Assembly (NCBI GenBank): GCA_024803745.1
Contig: JANJXV010000013.1
Span: 434,001 to 498,000, forward strand
Origin: Megascapheus bottae
Taxonomy: Eukaryota; Chordata; Mammalia; Rodentia; Geomyidae
Direction: 5' to 3'
DNA: 64,000 nt
Positions 22,210-34,489 of this stretch are shown piece after piece. The notes under the pieces are model-generated. The model worked only from the letters and a program-made list of their open reading frames with translations, had not been told where the DNA came from and ran no database searches. The first letter of the stretch is position 1. Every line of letters begins with the position of its first letter. Made by a program: the position numbers and the translations under genes.

Positions 22210-22524
22210 AGATCCTAACAAGAGCTTTATCTTGTATGACTATTGTTCTTAATGTACTATGTTATATCTCTTCTCTTTTTTTGTCCTTTTGTTAATCTCA
22301 CATTGTTACTGTAGGTGATTTTGTTCCCTGGTATATTGTATATATGTTTATTTGTTTATCTGAAATAGGAAAGGGAAGGGGGGAAATCAAGACGATTGGG
22401 AGGGGGTGGAGGGACAAAACATGAAAAGGGGTATCAATGTATGAGAAGTAATGTACCTACCACCTGGCAAATGTAACTGTAACCCCTCTATACATTACCC
22501 CCAACAATAGAAAATTTAAGAAAA
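22210..22524 (+). repeat. L1 3' UTR end
   Basis: ATTGTTCTTAATGTACTATG, AATAGGAAAGGGAAGGGG, CAATGTATGAGAAGTAATG, ending CAACAATAGAAAATTTAAG. Same tail type as 4558. Confidence 0.82.
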
Positions 22525-22526
22525 AT

Positions 22527-22764
22527 TAAATGCCAGGTGTAGTCGCTTATACCTGTAATTCCAGCTACTCAGGAGGCTGAGATCTGAGGATCAAGGTTCA
22601 AAGCCAGCCCAAGCAATAAAGCCTGTGAGACTCATCTCCAATTAACCACTAGAAAATGGGAAGTGGGACTGAGGCTCAAGGGGTAGAGTGGTAACCTTGA
22701 GCTGAAGAGTTCAGGGACAATGCCCAGGCCCAGAGTTCAAGTCCCATGTCCAACAAAAAAAAAA
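22527..22764 (+). repeat. B1-like/Geo SINE
   Basis: AATGCCAGGTGTAGTCGCTT to CAACAAAAAAAAAACC. Confidence 0.9.
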
Positions 22765-22767
22765 CCA

Positions 22768-22957
22768 GGACTGGGAACAGGGCCTAGTGGTAGAATGCTT
22801 GCCTAGCATGCACGAAGCCCTTGGTTCAATTCCTCAGTACCACATACAGAAAAAGCCGTAAGTGGTTCTGTGTCTCAAGGGTAGAACGTTAGCCTTGAGA
22901 AAGCCCAAAGACAGTGCCCAGGCCCTGAGTTCAAGACCCAGGACTGGCAAAAAAAAT
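22768..22957 (+). repeat. IDL-Geo SINE
   Basis: Directly follows the A tail of the previous SINE. Confidence 0.9.
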
Positions 22958-23565
22958 TATATTTATACAAAACATTCATACATAAGATTGTTTTTCTTGC
23001 ATACCTATAATGCCAGGACTGAGAAATCTTTAGCCAGCAGGGTCATGACTTCAAGGCCACAGTGTTCCACAGAAAAAACTATCCAAACACCCAAAGAATA
23101 ATAATGGTATTACTTTCTTTAAAAGATTGATCAAAAAAAAAGATTGATCAATGTAACTGTAACTCCCCTGCTTGTCATCTTTATAATAGACATAAAGATA
23201 AATAAAAATAATTATGTTCACCGTTGACTTTTAAATGATTTGTCACTAAAGTGAGGCTCTTAAGAATCTATGGTAGATAGGTATACATTAGAAGATATTC
23301 CAAATCATAAAGCACTATGGCTCATTTACCTTCCCCTGGACATAGTTTCAGTATGTTCCTCACAATGTCATTTTCTTAGTACAATGTACAGGGGATTTAA
23401 GGTAAAGAGAATATGCTGGGAAAGAAATTCAAAAACTTAGTTATCATTCTGGATAATGTCATTGAGAAAAAGTTTTAATCAGCTAGTGATGAGAATCAAT
23501 AATTCTAAAATAAACTAACTTTACAGCAAAAAACTATAACTACACAATCACTAAAGGAAAGCCTA
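22958..23565. other. No recognised feature
   Basis: AT-rich. A short direct repeat AAAGATTGATCA occurs twice near 23123-23150. Confidence 0.5.
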
Positions 23566-23567
23566 AA

Positions 23568-23801
23568 CTGGATGCAGTGGCTCAGGCCTGTAATCCTAGC
23601 TATTCAAGAGGCTGACATCTGAGGATCAAGGTTCAAAGCCAATTAGGAACAAAAGGACCTGAGACTCATATCCAATTAACCTCTAGGAAACAGGAAGTGG
23701 GGCTTGGCTCAAGGGTAGGACAGTAGCCTTGAGCTGAAGAGCTCAGGAACAGCCCCCAGGCAGAGTTCAAACCCAGTGACCTACCAAAAAAAAAAAAAAG
23801 C
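23568..23801 (+). repeat. B1-like/Geo SINE
   Basis: AACTGGATGCAGTGGCTCAG to CTACCAAAAAAAAAAAAA. Confidence 0.9.
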
Positions 23802-23804
23802 CTA

Positions 23805-23962
23805 GGCCGGGAGTTTAGCCTAGTGGTAGAGTGCTAGACTAGCATGCATGAAAACCAGGCCTCCAGTCCTTAGTACTACATATATAGAAAAGCTGGAAGT
23901 GGTGCTGTGGCTTAAGTGGTAGAGCACTAGCCCTGAGTTCAAGCCCTAGCTCTGGAAAAAAA
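23805..23962 (+). repeat. IDL-Geo SINE, shortened
   Basis: GGCCGGGAGTTTAGCCTAGT; part of the Geo unit is missing between GAGCACTAGCC and CTGAGTTCAAG. Confidence 0.87.
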
Positions 23963-24409
23963 TAATAAAAAATAATAAAAAGAAAGAAATCCCAGGCTAT
24001 ACTTCAAAATACTGGTATAAATAATGATTTTTAAAAAATAAGCCCTAAAAAGCACAGGGACGCATGTGGTACATAGCTGAATTCCAGCTATTGATTACTG
24101 GCAAGAAACCAAGAATCCAAGTGATTAAGACCTTCTCAAAATAATAAATATGATACCTCAGGTGCAGTCCCCACTAATGAAATGAAAAGATAACATAATG
24201 GGAGAAGCTGAGGTTACTTTGATAAATCACCTTTACATGAGAAGCGCTGTAGAGGACTATGTTGAAGTAGAGAGTATTTCCAAACTATTTGCCCTGACAA
24301 GAAATTAATATGTAAGAAAATGAAAATAGTCGAAAAGTTTAATTTTATAAAATAATTGAGAAATAAAATAAAGTTTTTTAAATATAAAAAGTTCTATAAG
24401 AACATGAAA

Positions 24410-24935
24410 AAAAATCATCATTTCTTATCAGGAAAATGCTATTTAAAATAACCTTCACAAATCACTTAAACCTAGTAAGAATGGGCATATGTAAGAATAC
24501 ACAGAAAGGAGAAGCTTTTTCACTACTGGTAGGAATGTACTTACCTATCCATTTTGGAAAGCAGTATTGAGATTTTTTCCATTTGATTCATCAGTCTACT
24601 TTCGAACATTTATCCAGAGTATACTGGTCTATAGATAAATGCATAAATGATCAGCATTATAATTCACAGCACAAGACAGAGAATCAAGGTAGGTGTTCAT
24701 CACTGAATGAGTAAGTTAACATTTTTATGTGCATTGTATGGTATAGTATGTGTGTGCATGTCTATGTGTCTGTGTCTGTGTGGTCTGAATGGCATATAAC
24801 TCAGCAATAAAAAAAATCTGACTTCTTGTTTGTTACTTGCAATAATAAATAGAATTGGGAAAAGTCAATGGAACTAGGAAACATTACATTGCATGAAGTA
24901 AGCCAGGTATAGAAATGTAAACACCACATATTTCC
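24410..24935 (+). repeat. Ancient L1 3' fragment
   Basis: Diverged end of ORF2 and following sequence (CATTTTGGAAAGCAGTATTG, ACTGGTAGGAATGTAC). Older than the L1 copies listed below. Confidence 0.6.
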
Positions 24936-25289
24936 ATTCCTTTGTGAAAATTTTTTTTAAAAAATCAAATGCAATTGCTTTCTAATTAACAATTGAACAC
25001 TGTCTTCTTGAGTTGAGAAGATTAAAAGAGGGAAAAGAGAAGAATGTTGAATAGCAAAAATTAAATTGTAGTTCATGTAATTTAACAGAAGACATGCTCA
25101 ATGTTTCATTAAATCTCCTAGAGTTTATTACCCTCGTTAAACAGGTGGGCCACATTCAACCCAGTCTTGTAATATGCCAAGTTTAGTCAAAGAAATAGGT
25201 AGTTTCTGTGACAGGCAGGCTTAACCCACATTTTGCCAACCTAGTTACTGTCATCTTCAATAACTGATTTCTAAAAATCCATAAAATTA

Positions 25290-25412
25290 CACAAAAAATT
25301 GTGTGGGGGGAGGGGATGGAGAGAGAGAAATGGGGACAAAAACATGAGAAGGGGAAATCAATGTATGCAAATATAACTGTAACTCCTCTAGACATTACAA
25401 TAAAAAAATAAA
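25290..25412 (+). repeat. L1 3' terminus
   Basis: GGGGACAAAAACATGAGAAG and GACATTACAATAAAAAAAT. Confidence 0.78.

Positions 25413-25415
<3 letters not shown>

Positions 25416-25456
<41 letters not shown>
25416..25456 (+). repeat. (TG)n microsatellite
   Basis: About 20 TG units growing from the L1 A-rich tail. Confidence 0.95.
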
Positions 25457-25457
<1 letters not shown>

Positions 25458-25660
25458 CACTTGGAGCTTCATTTGAAGGCCTGGGCACTATGCCTGATCT
25501 TCTGTATCCAAGGCTAGAGCTCTTCCTCTTGAAACACTGCTCCATTCCAGCTTTTTGATGGTCAATTGGAGATAGGACTATCAAAGACTTTCCTCCCTGA
25601 GCTCCTTCCCTACCCAGATTCCTGAGTAATAAAACTACAGATGTTAGACACATGCCTGGC
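25457..25660 (-). repeat. Diverged composite SINE
   Basis: CACTTGGAGCTTCATTTGAAG, AAGGCCTGGGCACTATGCC, GGTCAATTGGAGATAGGAC. Confidence 0.65.
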
Positions 25661-25814
25661 TCAATTTAGATGCATGCCTGGCTCAATTAAAAATTTTAAA
25701 TGTCAATAATCCTATAACTGATTTTTAGTACTTTACATCATAATTCATTATTAAGAAGTATGATGGCTTAGATGGAATTATTCTTCTAAAATCACACTTG
25801 AATTATATTTTCTG

Positions 25815-26475
25815 ACTTTCTTAACTGGACCCTGAGGGGCACTGAGACACTGCCTTCCAACAGCGGGTGGGGGTGTACGGGAGTCTGCCAGCCAGCATCT
25901 GACTGGCCCAAACCTCAGAGGCGTGCCCGCCTGCTGGGAGCCCCCAGCAAGACAACATCAAGGGGCCCCCCACAGAAAGACTCTCAGCCACAGCAGCTGA
26001 AACACAGCAGGGAACTGAAGGACAGACCAACAGGGGCCAAGAGCTTGACCCCTGAGAGCCAGAAAGGGGAGGCCCTTCCCTCAGAGCCCACATCCTCACT
26101 GGGCTTCACCCCTAGGAAGAGGGAGGAATCCAGTTGGTTTAGCTGAGAGCTCCTAGAAACTCCTAAACCCCAGGCCCTCGGCTGGGCCCTGCCTCTGGGA
26201 ACAGGGTAGGCAAACTAGCCATCTCTGGGCTAGCACAACTTCATCCTATGGCCCACTGAGGGGCCACTGGTTAGGCTGAGAGCCAGCTGTGCAGTGGCAC
26301 ACAGCCTCTGGGAACAGGCTGAACACCTGTAAAAGCTGCAAACTGACCTAGTCAGCAGTGGAACTAATTTGGCTGAGAATCACACATATACACAGATTCC
26401 CAAAACCACCAAGCCCAAACCAAGTAAAGACCCCCACCTACCAACCACAGAACAAACCTACAACAACAGTCCTCC
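25815..26475 (+). promoter_or_regulatory. L1 5' UTR / promoter region
   Basis: GC-rich relative to surroundings, directly upstream of ORF1, and with no SINE inside. L1 5' UTRs carry the internal promoter. No tandem monomers as in mouse L1 are visible. Confidence 0.65.
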
Positions 26476-27359
26476 ATGCCTCGAAAAGTGCAACGACAAA
26501 TTATGACGTATATAAATAATCAAAGTCCCACACAAAGCCCAAAAGGAAACAAGAGTAAAGGAATGAGAGAGATGTCACCATCCCAAGAAATGACACCTGA
26601 AGAGACACGAAACATGACTCTATTCAAGGAGATGATTGTGGACATGACTAAAGAGATTAAAACAGAATTCCAAAAACAATTCCGGGAACATAACCAGGAA
26701 ATTACCAAGGAGCTCCTCAAATTCAAAAGAGAAGTGGAAGAAAAGATTAATATCCTCTCAGAAGACATGATCAGCTCAGTATCCACAATTCAAGCAAAAA
26801 TGGATGCATTAAGCAACAGATTGACTGAAATGGAGAATAAGAATATCCGGAATGGAAGATAGAATGCAAGAGCTGGAACAGAGAATCATCAGTCCGGAAA
26901 AATCAGTCAAAATTCACCAAAGAGAACTCCAGGACCTGTCAGACACAGCCAAGAAATCTAATCTTCATATAATAGGGATAGATGAAGGGGCAGAGTTTAT
27001 CCATAAAGGAATGCAACCCTTATTCACAAAAATCATAGCAGAGAACTTCCCCAATCTTAAAAGGAAATACTCACATTGTTAAAGGTTTCAGAACTCCAAG
27101 CAGGCAAGATCCTAGAAAGTACTTGTCTAGACACATCATAGTAAAAACACTAGACCCGAATACCAAGGAGCTGACCTTAAAAGCTGCAGAAACAAAGAAA
27201 AAGCTATACTACACTGGAAAAAAATTTAGAATAACTACAGACCTCTCCATGCAAACCCTAAATGCAAGAAAAGCTTGGAAAAAATATCATTCATGCCCTG
27301 AAGACCAACAACTGCCAACCCAGACTGATATATCAAGCGAATCTAGCCTTTACATTTGA
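26476..27359 (+). pseudogene. L1 ORF1 (RNA-binding protein), broken
   Basis: Three frames make up one ORF1: 26476-26862 (basic N-terminus and coiled coil, many Glu/Lys/Ile), 26852-27082 (coiled-coil end and RRM start, SNLHIIGIDEG, compare the usual NLRIIGIPEG) and 27123-27359 (C-terminal domain with KAWKKYHSC). At least two frameshifts separate them. The protein would normally trimerise and coat L1 RNA. Confidence 0.85.
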
Positions 27360-27545
27360 GAAACAAGATTCCATTTCAAAGAGAAGCTATATGAATATAT
27401 GCACACTTAACCAGCATTACAAAAAATATTAAATAACCAAGAACAAATTGCAGAACAGCAAGAACCCCCATCAAGAAGCAATCATCTATAAATCACTAAA
27501 CACAAAAGGGGAAAAAAGAAAGAAACTTAGAAGTAAAAATCAATA

Positions 27546-30536
27546 ATGACACAGTACACTGACCACTTCTCCATAATTTCCCTAAATGTGAATGGGCTGA
27601 ACAATCCAATCAAAAAACACAGAACAGCAGACTGGATTATGAAACAAGACTCATCCATATGTTGCCTCCAAGAGGCCCACCTCACTGCCAAAAAGAGAAA
27701 CAAACAACAAGTGAAAGGATGGAAATGAATTTTCCACTCTAATGCACCATGCAAAAAAGCAGGAGTAGCAATCTTAATCTCCGACTAAATTAACTTCTCA
27801 ATAAAATCTGTACATAAAGATAAAGATGGCCACTACATATTAGTAAAGGGTACAATCAATACCCACAATATTATAATTATAGACATTTACTCCCCCAACA
27901 CAGGAGCACCCAAATTTGTCAAGCAAACTCTCTTAGAATTATAGAACAAGATAGACTCAAACACAACCATAGTGGGAGACTTCAATACACCACTCTCACC
28001 AAATGACAGGTCAACTCAACAAAAGTTAAGCAAAGACACCATTGACTTAAATGACACCATAGCCCAGCTGGGCTTAACAGATATACACAGAGTCTTCCAT
28101 CCCATGGTGAAACTTTATACATTTTTCTCAGGAGCACATGGAACACACTCTAAAATAGATCATAGAATAGTTCATACAGAAAACTTAAGCAGATACAAGA
28201 GGAATGATATAATCCCATGCATTCTATCTGATCATAATTGGAGTCAGACTAGTTCCGAACAATGCAGTAAAAGTCAAAAAACATTCAAACATTTGGAAGC
28301 TGAACAACACACTTCTTAATAACTCCTGGGTTACAGATCAGATCAAAGAAGAAATTCAAAACTTTCTTGAATGTAATGACAATCAAGAAACATCACAAAG
28401 GAACTTATGGGACACAGCAAAGGCAGTTCAAAGGGGCAAATTTATCACACTAGGAGTGCATGTTAAAAAGACAGAAGAAGAGCATATAAATAACCTAAAA
28501 AAGAAATTGAAGCACCTAGAGGAGCAAGAAAAAGTTAATTCTAATACAACTAGAAGGACAGAAATAACAAAAATAAAATTAAAAATATCAGATTAAAATA
28601 AGATCCACTATACACAAAATTAATAAATAAAAAAATTGGTTCTTTGAAATAGTCAACAAAAGTGACAGACCTCTGGCAAGATTAATCAAAAAAAGGAGAG
28701 GGGAGACTCAAATAAACAAGATTAGAAACTCCACAGAAACAATCAACAACCGATATCCAAGAAATTCAGTCCATTATGAATAAGTACTACCAGGGCCTAT
28801 ATTCAAAGAAACAAGAAAATCTAGTAGAAATGGATGACTCCTTAAATAAATGTAGGCTACCCGCATTGAAAAATGACGAGGTAAGCAAATTGAACAAATC
28901 AATTTCATACAATGAAATTGCAGAAGCAATCAGGAAATGCCAACCAAAAAGAGCCCAGGTACAGATGATTTCACTGCGGAATTCTACAAGACGTTTAAAG
29001 ATGAAGTAATACCTCTACTCTTGAAACTCTTCCGAGAAATAGAAGCAGAAGGAGCAATACCAAACTCATTTTATGAAGCTAATATTACATTCATCCCCAA
29101 ACCAGGGAAAGACCCAACAAAAAAAGAAAAGTATGGACCTATCTCTCTAATGAACACAGATGCAAAACTCCTCAATAAAATACTAGCCAATAGAATCCAG
29201 AAACAAATTTTAAAAATTATACACTATGATCAAGTAGGCTTCATTCCACAGATGCAAGGCTGGTTTAACATTCGCAAATCAATCAATGTAATACAGCACA
29301 TCAATAGGGCTAAGGATAAGAATCATATAATTTCTCTGGACGTGGAGAAGGCATTTGACAAAATACAATATCCAATCATGTTGAAAGCACTAGAAAAAAT
29401 AGGAATAAGAGGTATATTCCTTAAAATAATTAAAGCTATATATGACAAACCTACAGCCAGTATTATACTAAATGGTGAAAGACTGGAACCATTTACCTTA
29501 AAATCAGGAACTAGACAGGGATGCCCACTCTCTCCATTTCTCTTCAATATACTGCTGGAACTCTTAGCCAGAGCAATAAGGCAAGAAAAGGAGATCAAAG
29601 GGATCCACATAGGGAAAGAAGAAATTAAACTATCTCTATTCACAAATGACATAACTTGAGTGACCCAATAAGCTCCACTCCCAAACTCCTAGAATTAATA
29701 AACCACTTTAGCAAAGTGGCAGGATACAAAATTAACCTTCAAAAGTCAGTAGCCTTCTTGTACACCAACAATACACAAACAGAAGGCCAAATCAAGAAAA
29801 TGATCCCATTCGCAATAGCCCCCAAAAGAATAAAATGCTTAGGAATTAACTTAACCAAAGATATAAAGGAATTATTTAATGAAAACTATAAAAGCCTAAC
29901 AAAAGAAATTAAAGAGGACACCAGGATATGGGAAGATATCCCATGCTCATGGGTAGGGAGAACCAACATAGTGAAAATGGCCATATTGCCAAAATTGGTA
30001 TACAAATTCAATTCAATCTCCATCAAAATCTCAAAGATATTCTTTACTGAAATAATCCAAAAGTTCATATGGAACAAAAAAAGACCTAGAATAGCCAAAA
30101 CAATTCTAGGCAAAAAGAGCGATGCAGGTGGTATTACAATATCAGACTTCAAACTCTACTATAGAGCCATAATAACAAAAACAGCATGGTACTGGCACAA
30201 AATAGACCAGAAGATCAATGGAACAGAATAGAAGATCCAGAAATAGAACCACATACCTATAGTCAACTTGCATTTGACAAAGGAGCCAAAGATATACAGT
30301 GGAACAAACACAGTCTATTCAATTATGGGTGCTGGCAAAACTGGTCAGCCACATGCAGAAAACTAAAAATTGACCCTAGCCTTTTGCCATGCACAAGCAT
30401 TAACTCAAAGACCTCAATATCAGACCAGAAACTGCCACATGATAGAGTAGGAGAGACACTGGAGCTCATAGACACAGGCAAAAGATTCCTGAGACAAGTC
30501 AAGACCAAAGTTACAAAAGCCACATGGTATCCTTAG
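27546..30536 (+). pseudogene. L1 ORF2 (endonuclease and reverse transcriptase), broken
   Basis: The endonuclease part keeps ISLNVNGLNNP and LQEAHL (27546-27728), then a stop. GDFN-type GDFNTPL and the SDH motif are in 27972-28319. The reverse transcriptase is in 28776-29659, with KAFDKI and [11 protein letters not shown]. The catalytic FADD motif reads FTND and is followed by a stop, so the enzyme is dead. The frame resumes at 29656-30231 and 30186-30536. The Cys-rich C-terminus is missing through deletion. Confidence 0.88.
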
Positions 30537-30849
30537 TATGTGTCTATTAGATCCAAACAGTACAAGAGCAAGGACTCAATAGTTGCATACCCAATGCTAT
30601 GGACATGGTACTGGAAATACAAACACAATTACATAGACAGAAAAACTTATTACTCTAAACATAATGTTTTATTACATAGATTAATATGTATCTATGACAT
30701 ATAAACCCTCAGCCTAATTCTGATTATGTTCTAAAATCTAAATGCCAGTGATTGTACATAGAGAGTCCCTTCTTGAATACTTGTTTGTTAAACACGTCAT
30801 TTGAAATATGATATAAAAATCAATGTTAATAAATTCTTCAATAAAAAAA

Positions 30850-30998
30850 ATCCATAAGACTCTTATTGTCAATTAACCACCTGAAAATAGAAGTGGTGCT
30901 CTGGCTCCAATTTGTATAGTACTAGTCTTGAGCCAAAGAGCTCAAGAACAGCGCCAATGCCCTAAGTTCAAGCCCTATGAGTAACAACAACAACAAAA
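30850..30998 (+). repeat. B1-like/Geo SINE, 5' truncated
   Basis: Begins ATCCATAAGACTCTTATTG immediately after the L1 tail. Confidence 0.8.
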
Positions 30999-30999
30999 A

Positions 31000-31074
31000 G
31001 AACAGTAATGCACCTTCTATCTGGTGAATATAATGTAACCCTTCTATTAATCACAATAAAAAATATATGAAAAA
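31000..31074 (+). repeat. L1 3' terminus
   Basis: TAATGCACCTTCTATCTGGTG to CACAATAAAAAATATATG. Confidence 0.82.
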
Positions 31075-31089
31075 AAAGAACAGTAAAAA

Positions 31090-31290
31090 ATACAGCCAGG
31101 AGTGTGGCCTAGTAGTGGAGTGCTTGCCCAGCATGCATGAAGCCCTGGATTCAATTCCTCAGTACCATATACACAGAAAAAGCTGGAAGTGGCACCATAG
31201 CTCAACTGATAAGGGTGCTAGCCTTGAGAAAGCCTAAGGATAGTGCCCAGGCCCCGAATTCAAGCACAGGACTGGCAAAAAGAAAGAAAA
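31090..31290 (+). repeat. IDL-Geo SINE
   Basis: ACAGCCAGGAGTGTGGCCTA to GGACTGGCAAAAAGAAAG. Confidence 0.9.
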
Positions 31291-31332
31291 AAAATTAAAA
31301 AGTAATTTCCTCCTATTTAAGAATACTAATTT

Positions 31333-31555
31333 TCAGCCGGGCACATTGAATTATGCCTATAATCCTGGCTACTCAGGAGGCTGAGATCTGAGGATCAAGG
31401 TTCAGAGCCCTGAACCTTTATTTATCTCTAAATAATCTCAAGAAAATGGGAAGTGGGGATTGGCTCAAGGGCAGTAGCCCTGAGCTGAAGAGCACAGGTG
31501 CTCAGTCCCAGAGCCCAAGCCCCACAACCGGTCAAAAAAAAAAAAAAAAAGAAAA
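31333..31555 (+). repeat. B1-like/Geo SINE
   Basis: AGCCGGGCACATTGAATTAT to a 17-A tail. Confidence 0.88.
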
Positions 31556-31572
31556 AGAAAACTAATTTTGTG

Positions 31573-31752
31573 GAGGCCAGGCTTGTGACCTAGTGGTAGA
31601 GTGCTTGCCTAGCATGCATGAAGCCATGGATTTGATTCCTTGGTAACATACACATCAAAGGCTGGAAGTGGTGCTGTAGCTCAATAGCTCAAGAGGTAGA
31701 GTGCTAGCCATGCCCAAGCACTGAGTTCAAGACCCAGGACTGGCAGAAAGAG
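31573..31752 (+). repeat. IDL-Geo SINE
   Basis: TGGAGGCCAGGCTTGTGACC to GGACTGGCAGAAAGAG; the Geo part is shortened. Confidence 0.85.
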
Positions 31753-31795
31753 AGATAAGATAGATAATTTTGTCCTATTTAAAAATACTTATTTT

Positions 31796-31945
31796 CTGGG
31801 GGCCGGTAGTGTGGCCTAGTGGTAGAGTGCTTGTCTAGCATGCATGAATCCCTGGGTTCAATTCCTTGTTACTACATACACAGAAAAATCCAAAGGTAGT
31901 ACTGTGGCTCAAGTGCCAGAGCACTAGCCTTGAGGGAGAAAAAAA
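31796..31945 (+). repeat. IDL-Geo SINE, 3' truncated
   Basis: GGGGGCCGGTAGTGTGGCCT through CTAGCCTTGAGG; most of the right monomer is lost. Confidence 0.85.
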
Positions 31946-32390
31946 ACTAATTTTCTCTATTTTTAATTTTAAATGTCCCTTTAATGTTAATGTTGTATAC
32001 AAGAATGTTATAATAATTAAGTCTAATTTAATTGCAATACATATATGCATTCAGGACTATTCAAAGAACCTTATTTTCATCTAATAGCAGAGGATCTCTA
32101 TTTTAATTGCCCTCAAACAACTCTGTTCTGAATATGTGAAACTTTTTGACATTGAAGAACAGTAAGAAAAACTGAAAAATATCAAGTAGTTTACTTAGCA
32201 GTAAATGTTCTTTGTGTAACTTAACCCTGAGCATTTTGCATTTTCTATAGGAAGACATGTACGAAAGAAATATTTTCTTTTTTTTTCAAAAGAAATATTT
32301 TCAAACTGTAAAGTATAATGATAATCCCAAGCAGAAGACTGTTCAAAACAATTACTGTGTTTGGGACCAGTCAAAGTTTTCACATTACAA
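31946..32390. other. No recognised feature
   Basis: AT-rich. A short direct repeat GAAATATTTTC occurs twice near 32267-32300. Confidence 0.5.
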
Positions 32391-32391
32391 G

Positions 32392-32612
32392 CACTGATGT
32401 CTCATGCCTATAGTATTGATTACTAATGAGGATGAAAAATGAGAATCATAGTTTAAAACCAGCCTACACAGGTATGTCTGTGAAACTCCTATCTCCAATT
32501 AACCACCCCCCCCCCACACCACCACCACCACCACCACCAAAAGCAAAAATAGTCAATAGGGAGAGCACCCTGACCCTAAATTCAAGTTCCAGGACTGGCA
32601 CACATATACAAA
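32392..32612 (+). repeat. Old composite SINE with a C/(CCA)n tract
   Basis: CACTGATGTCTCATGCCTAT and CTATCTCCAATTAACCACC run into C9 and a CCA repeat (32516-32538); ends GGACTGGCAC. Confidence 0.7.
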
Positions 32613-34085
32613 AAAAATTCACAGTGCCTTATAAATTTTCATGATTTATGATATCAGTGAAGTTATTACAATAGTTGGCTGATATATATTATGGCTTATA
32701 TGTTATATATTATATATGCCATTTGATATATAGTAATATAAAATTGAAAGCAAAAATGTCTGCATACCTATAAAAATTCATATTTTCTAAATAACTAGCA
32801 AACATTTCTATCTTTGCATCAGTCTCCTTTTACGCAAACAGACCATACTATTGTTTTCCTCTTGTTTTTGTCTCTGGATGTTTCCCACCTTCTGTGATCT
32901 AGCTTGGGTTTCCTCTCACTCTTTCTCTCAGTAATGACTCTTACTGTGCCTTCGTAACTTTTTTCATAAATTCCTCAAACATGTACAAATATCTCAATTT
33001 GTTTTGAGGAAGAACAAAACCAGCAACTAAAATCTTTTTTTTCAAGGGCCTCATCCAGCTTCTTTTGTTAGCAATATTATCTGTCAGACTTAACTGATCA
33101 CATGTGATCAAACTTCCTATTCTGAAACCATTATATATCTCATAAAGACCTTTTCTAAATACTACTTAGCTTTATCACTATATTTTTCAACTTCTGTCCA
33201 AACATGATCATATTATCTATCCAAAAATTGTCTGAGTTTTTCTAAAAGCTGTTTGGCAACAGCATTTCTCATGTTCATATTTCTGCCCCAGTGTGAGCTC
33301 AAAATGGACACATTCCATTTCCCGGACCTAAGCTCTTGTTATCCACTCACTGCTTAATTTTTCTCCAGTGACCTCTCTGGTGTACTATAATATGCAGTGT
33401 ACATGTTTGTGAGTGATTTGTTTTCTTCATAACAGTGTATCTATACAGGGACACAATAGCACTTTTCACAGGTGTGAGCCATTACAAAACATATCCTTTA
33501 TCAAGAAGGCTTTACTGAGACTGTTTCATGGTAACACAGATTGTTTGCTATATACACATCTGTACTAGAGCTGCTTACATGCCTCCTTCAAACTTGCTGA
33601 AGTCCTTGGAAATCACAAATGTGGTTTAATTTGCCTCGTCACATTCAAGTTTCAATTTGCATTTCTGATTTAATGGATGAGGAAATGCACAATCCTGTAT
33701 ATTATAAACCTGTTCATGAATACAAGTCCAGCTGTATTTTCTGCACTTCCTGCACTAATCCATGGAAGCTGCTGCTCACAAACCTCTGCAACTCATGTAG
33801 CCTTTCTCAGTTTCACCTCTCATATCTCACAACTCCATGTCATCCATGCTCATATTTTCTCCAGTGTAACAAAGCAGCATGAACTGCATCTTTCTTTGAA
33901 TATCTTTCTTAAAATTCAATATGTTAAACTCCTCGAGAATAAAACTTGAATTTCTTAGAAATTTTGCATTTTATTTAATAACACTGAAAATATATACATA
34001 TAACTGATAAAAATTTATTATTAATTCCAGGGTCATATGTGGATAATATCTTTACAATGAGAGAATTCAAAAACAGGCCAGCCCA
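32613..34085. other. Long stretch without young repeats
   Basis: About 1.5 kb with no recognised gene. Frames at 33619-33949 have no domain. Could hold old L2/MIR-type remnants, not provable by eye. Confidence 0.45.
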
Positions 34086-34094
34086 GGAAGAGGG

Positions 34095-34342
34095 GAGGTA
34101 GTGGGATGGCTCACGCCTGTAATTCTAGCTACTCAGGAGGCTGAGATCTAAGGCTCAAGGTTCAAGCCAGCCTGAGCAATACAAAGCCATGAGACTCTTA
34201 TCTCCAGTTCATCACTAGAAAATGGGAAGTGGGGCGATGGCACAAGGGTAGGGTGGTAGCCTTGAGCTGAAGAGCTCAGGGACAGTGCCCAGGCCAGAGT
34301 TCAAGCCCCATGACCCCCTGCCCCCAGGAAGAAAAAAAAAAA
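34095..34342 (+). repeat. B1-like/Geo SINE
   Basis: GAGGTAGTGGGATGGCTCAC to GGAAGAAAAAAAAAAAC. Confidence 0.88.
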
Positions 34343-34489
34343 CAAGGCCACTACACACATCTCTGAAGGAGAGCAAGGATTAGTGGCCTACCTGTAAATA
34401 ATAGCACAGATAAAGACTTTAGAAAAAGCACAGCACTATCCCTGTTACAAAGCTGAAGATCAAGATTGATGAGACGTGTTAATGCCATC

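Larger units (their letters stand above)
25815..30848 (+). mobile_element. Nearly full-length, broken L1 retrotransposon
   Basis: Layout: GC-richer 5' region (25815-26475), ORF1 (26476-27359, frameshifted), ORF2 (27546-30536, frameshifted and internally deleted), 3' UTR ending with AATAAA-rich sequence near 30840. L1 encodes an RNA-binding ORF1 protein and an endonuclease/reverse transcriptase. Neither is intact here, so the copy cannot move by itself. The 3' UTR is almost the same as that of the copy ending at 37455, showing one subfamily. It is the only L1 in the window with a 5' region. Confidence 0.92.

Noticed and set aside
25821..26099. 92-codon minus-strand gene in GC-rich DNA
   Set aside because: It is antisense to the L1 5' region, and its composition is explained by that.
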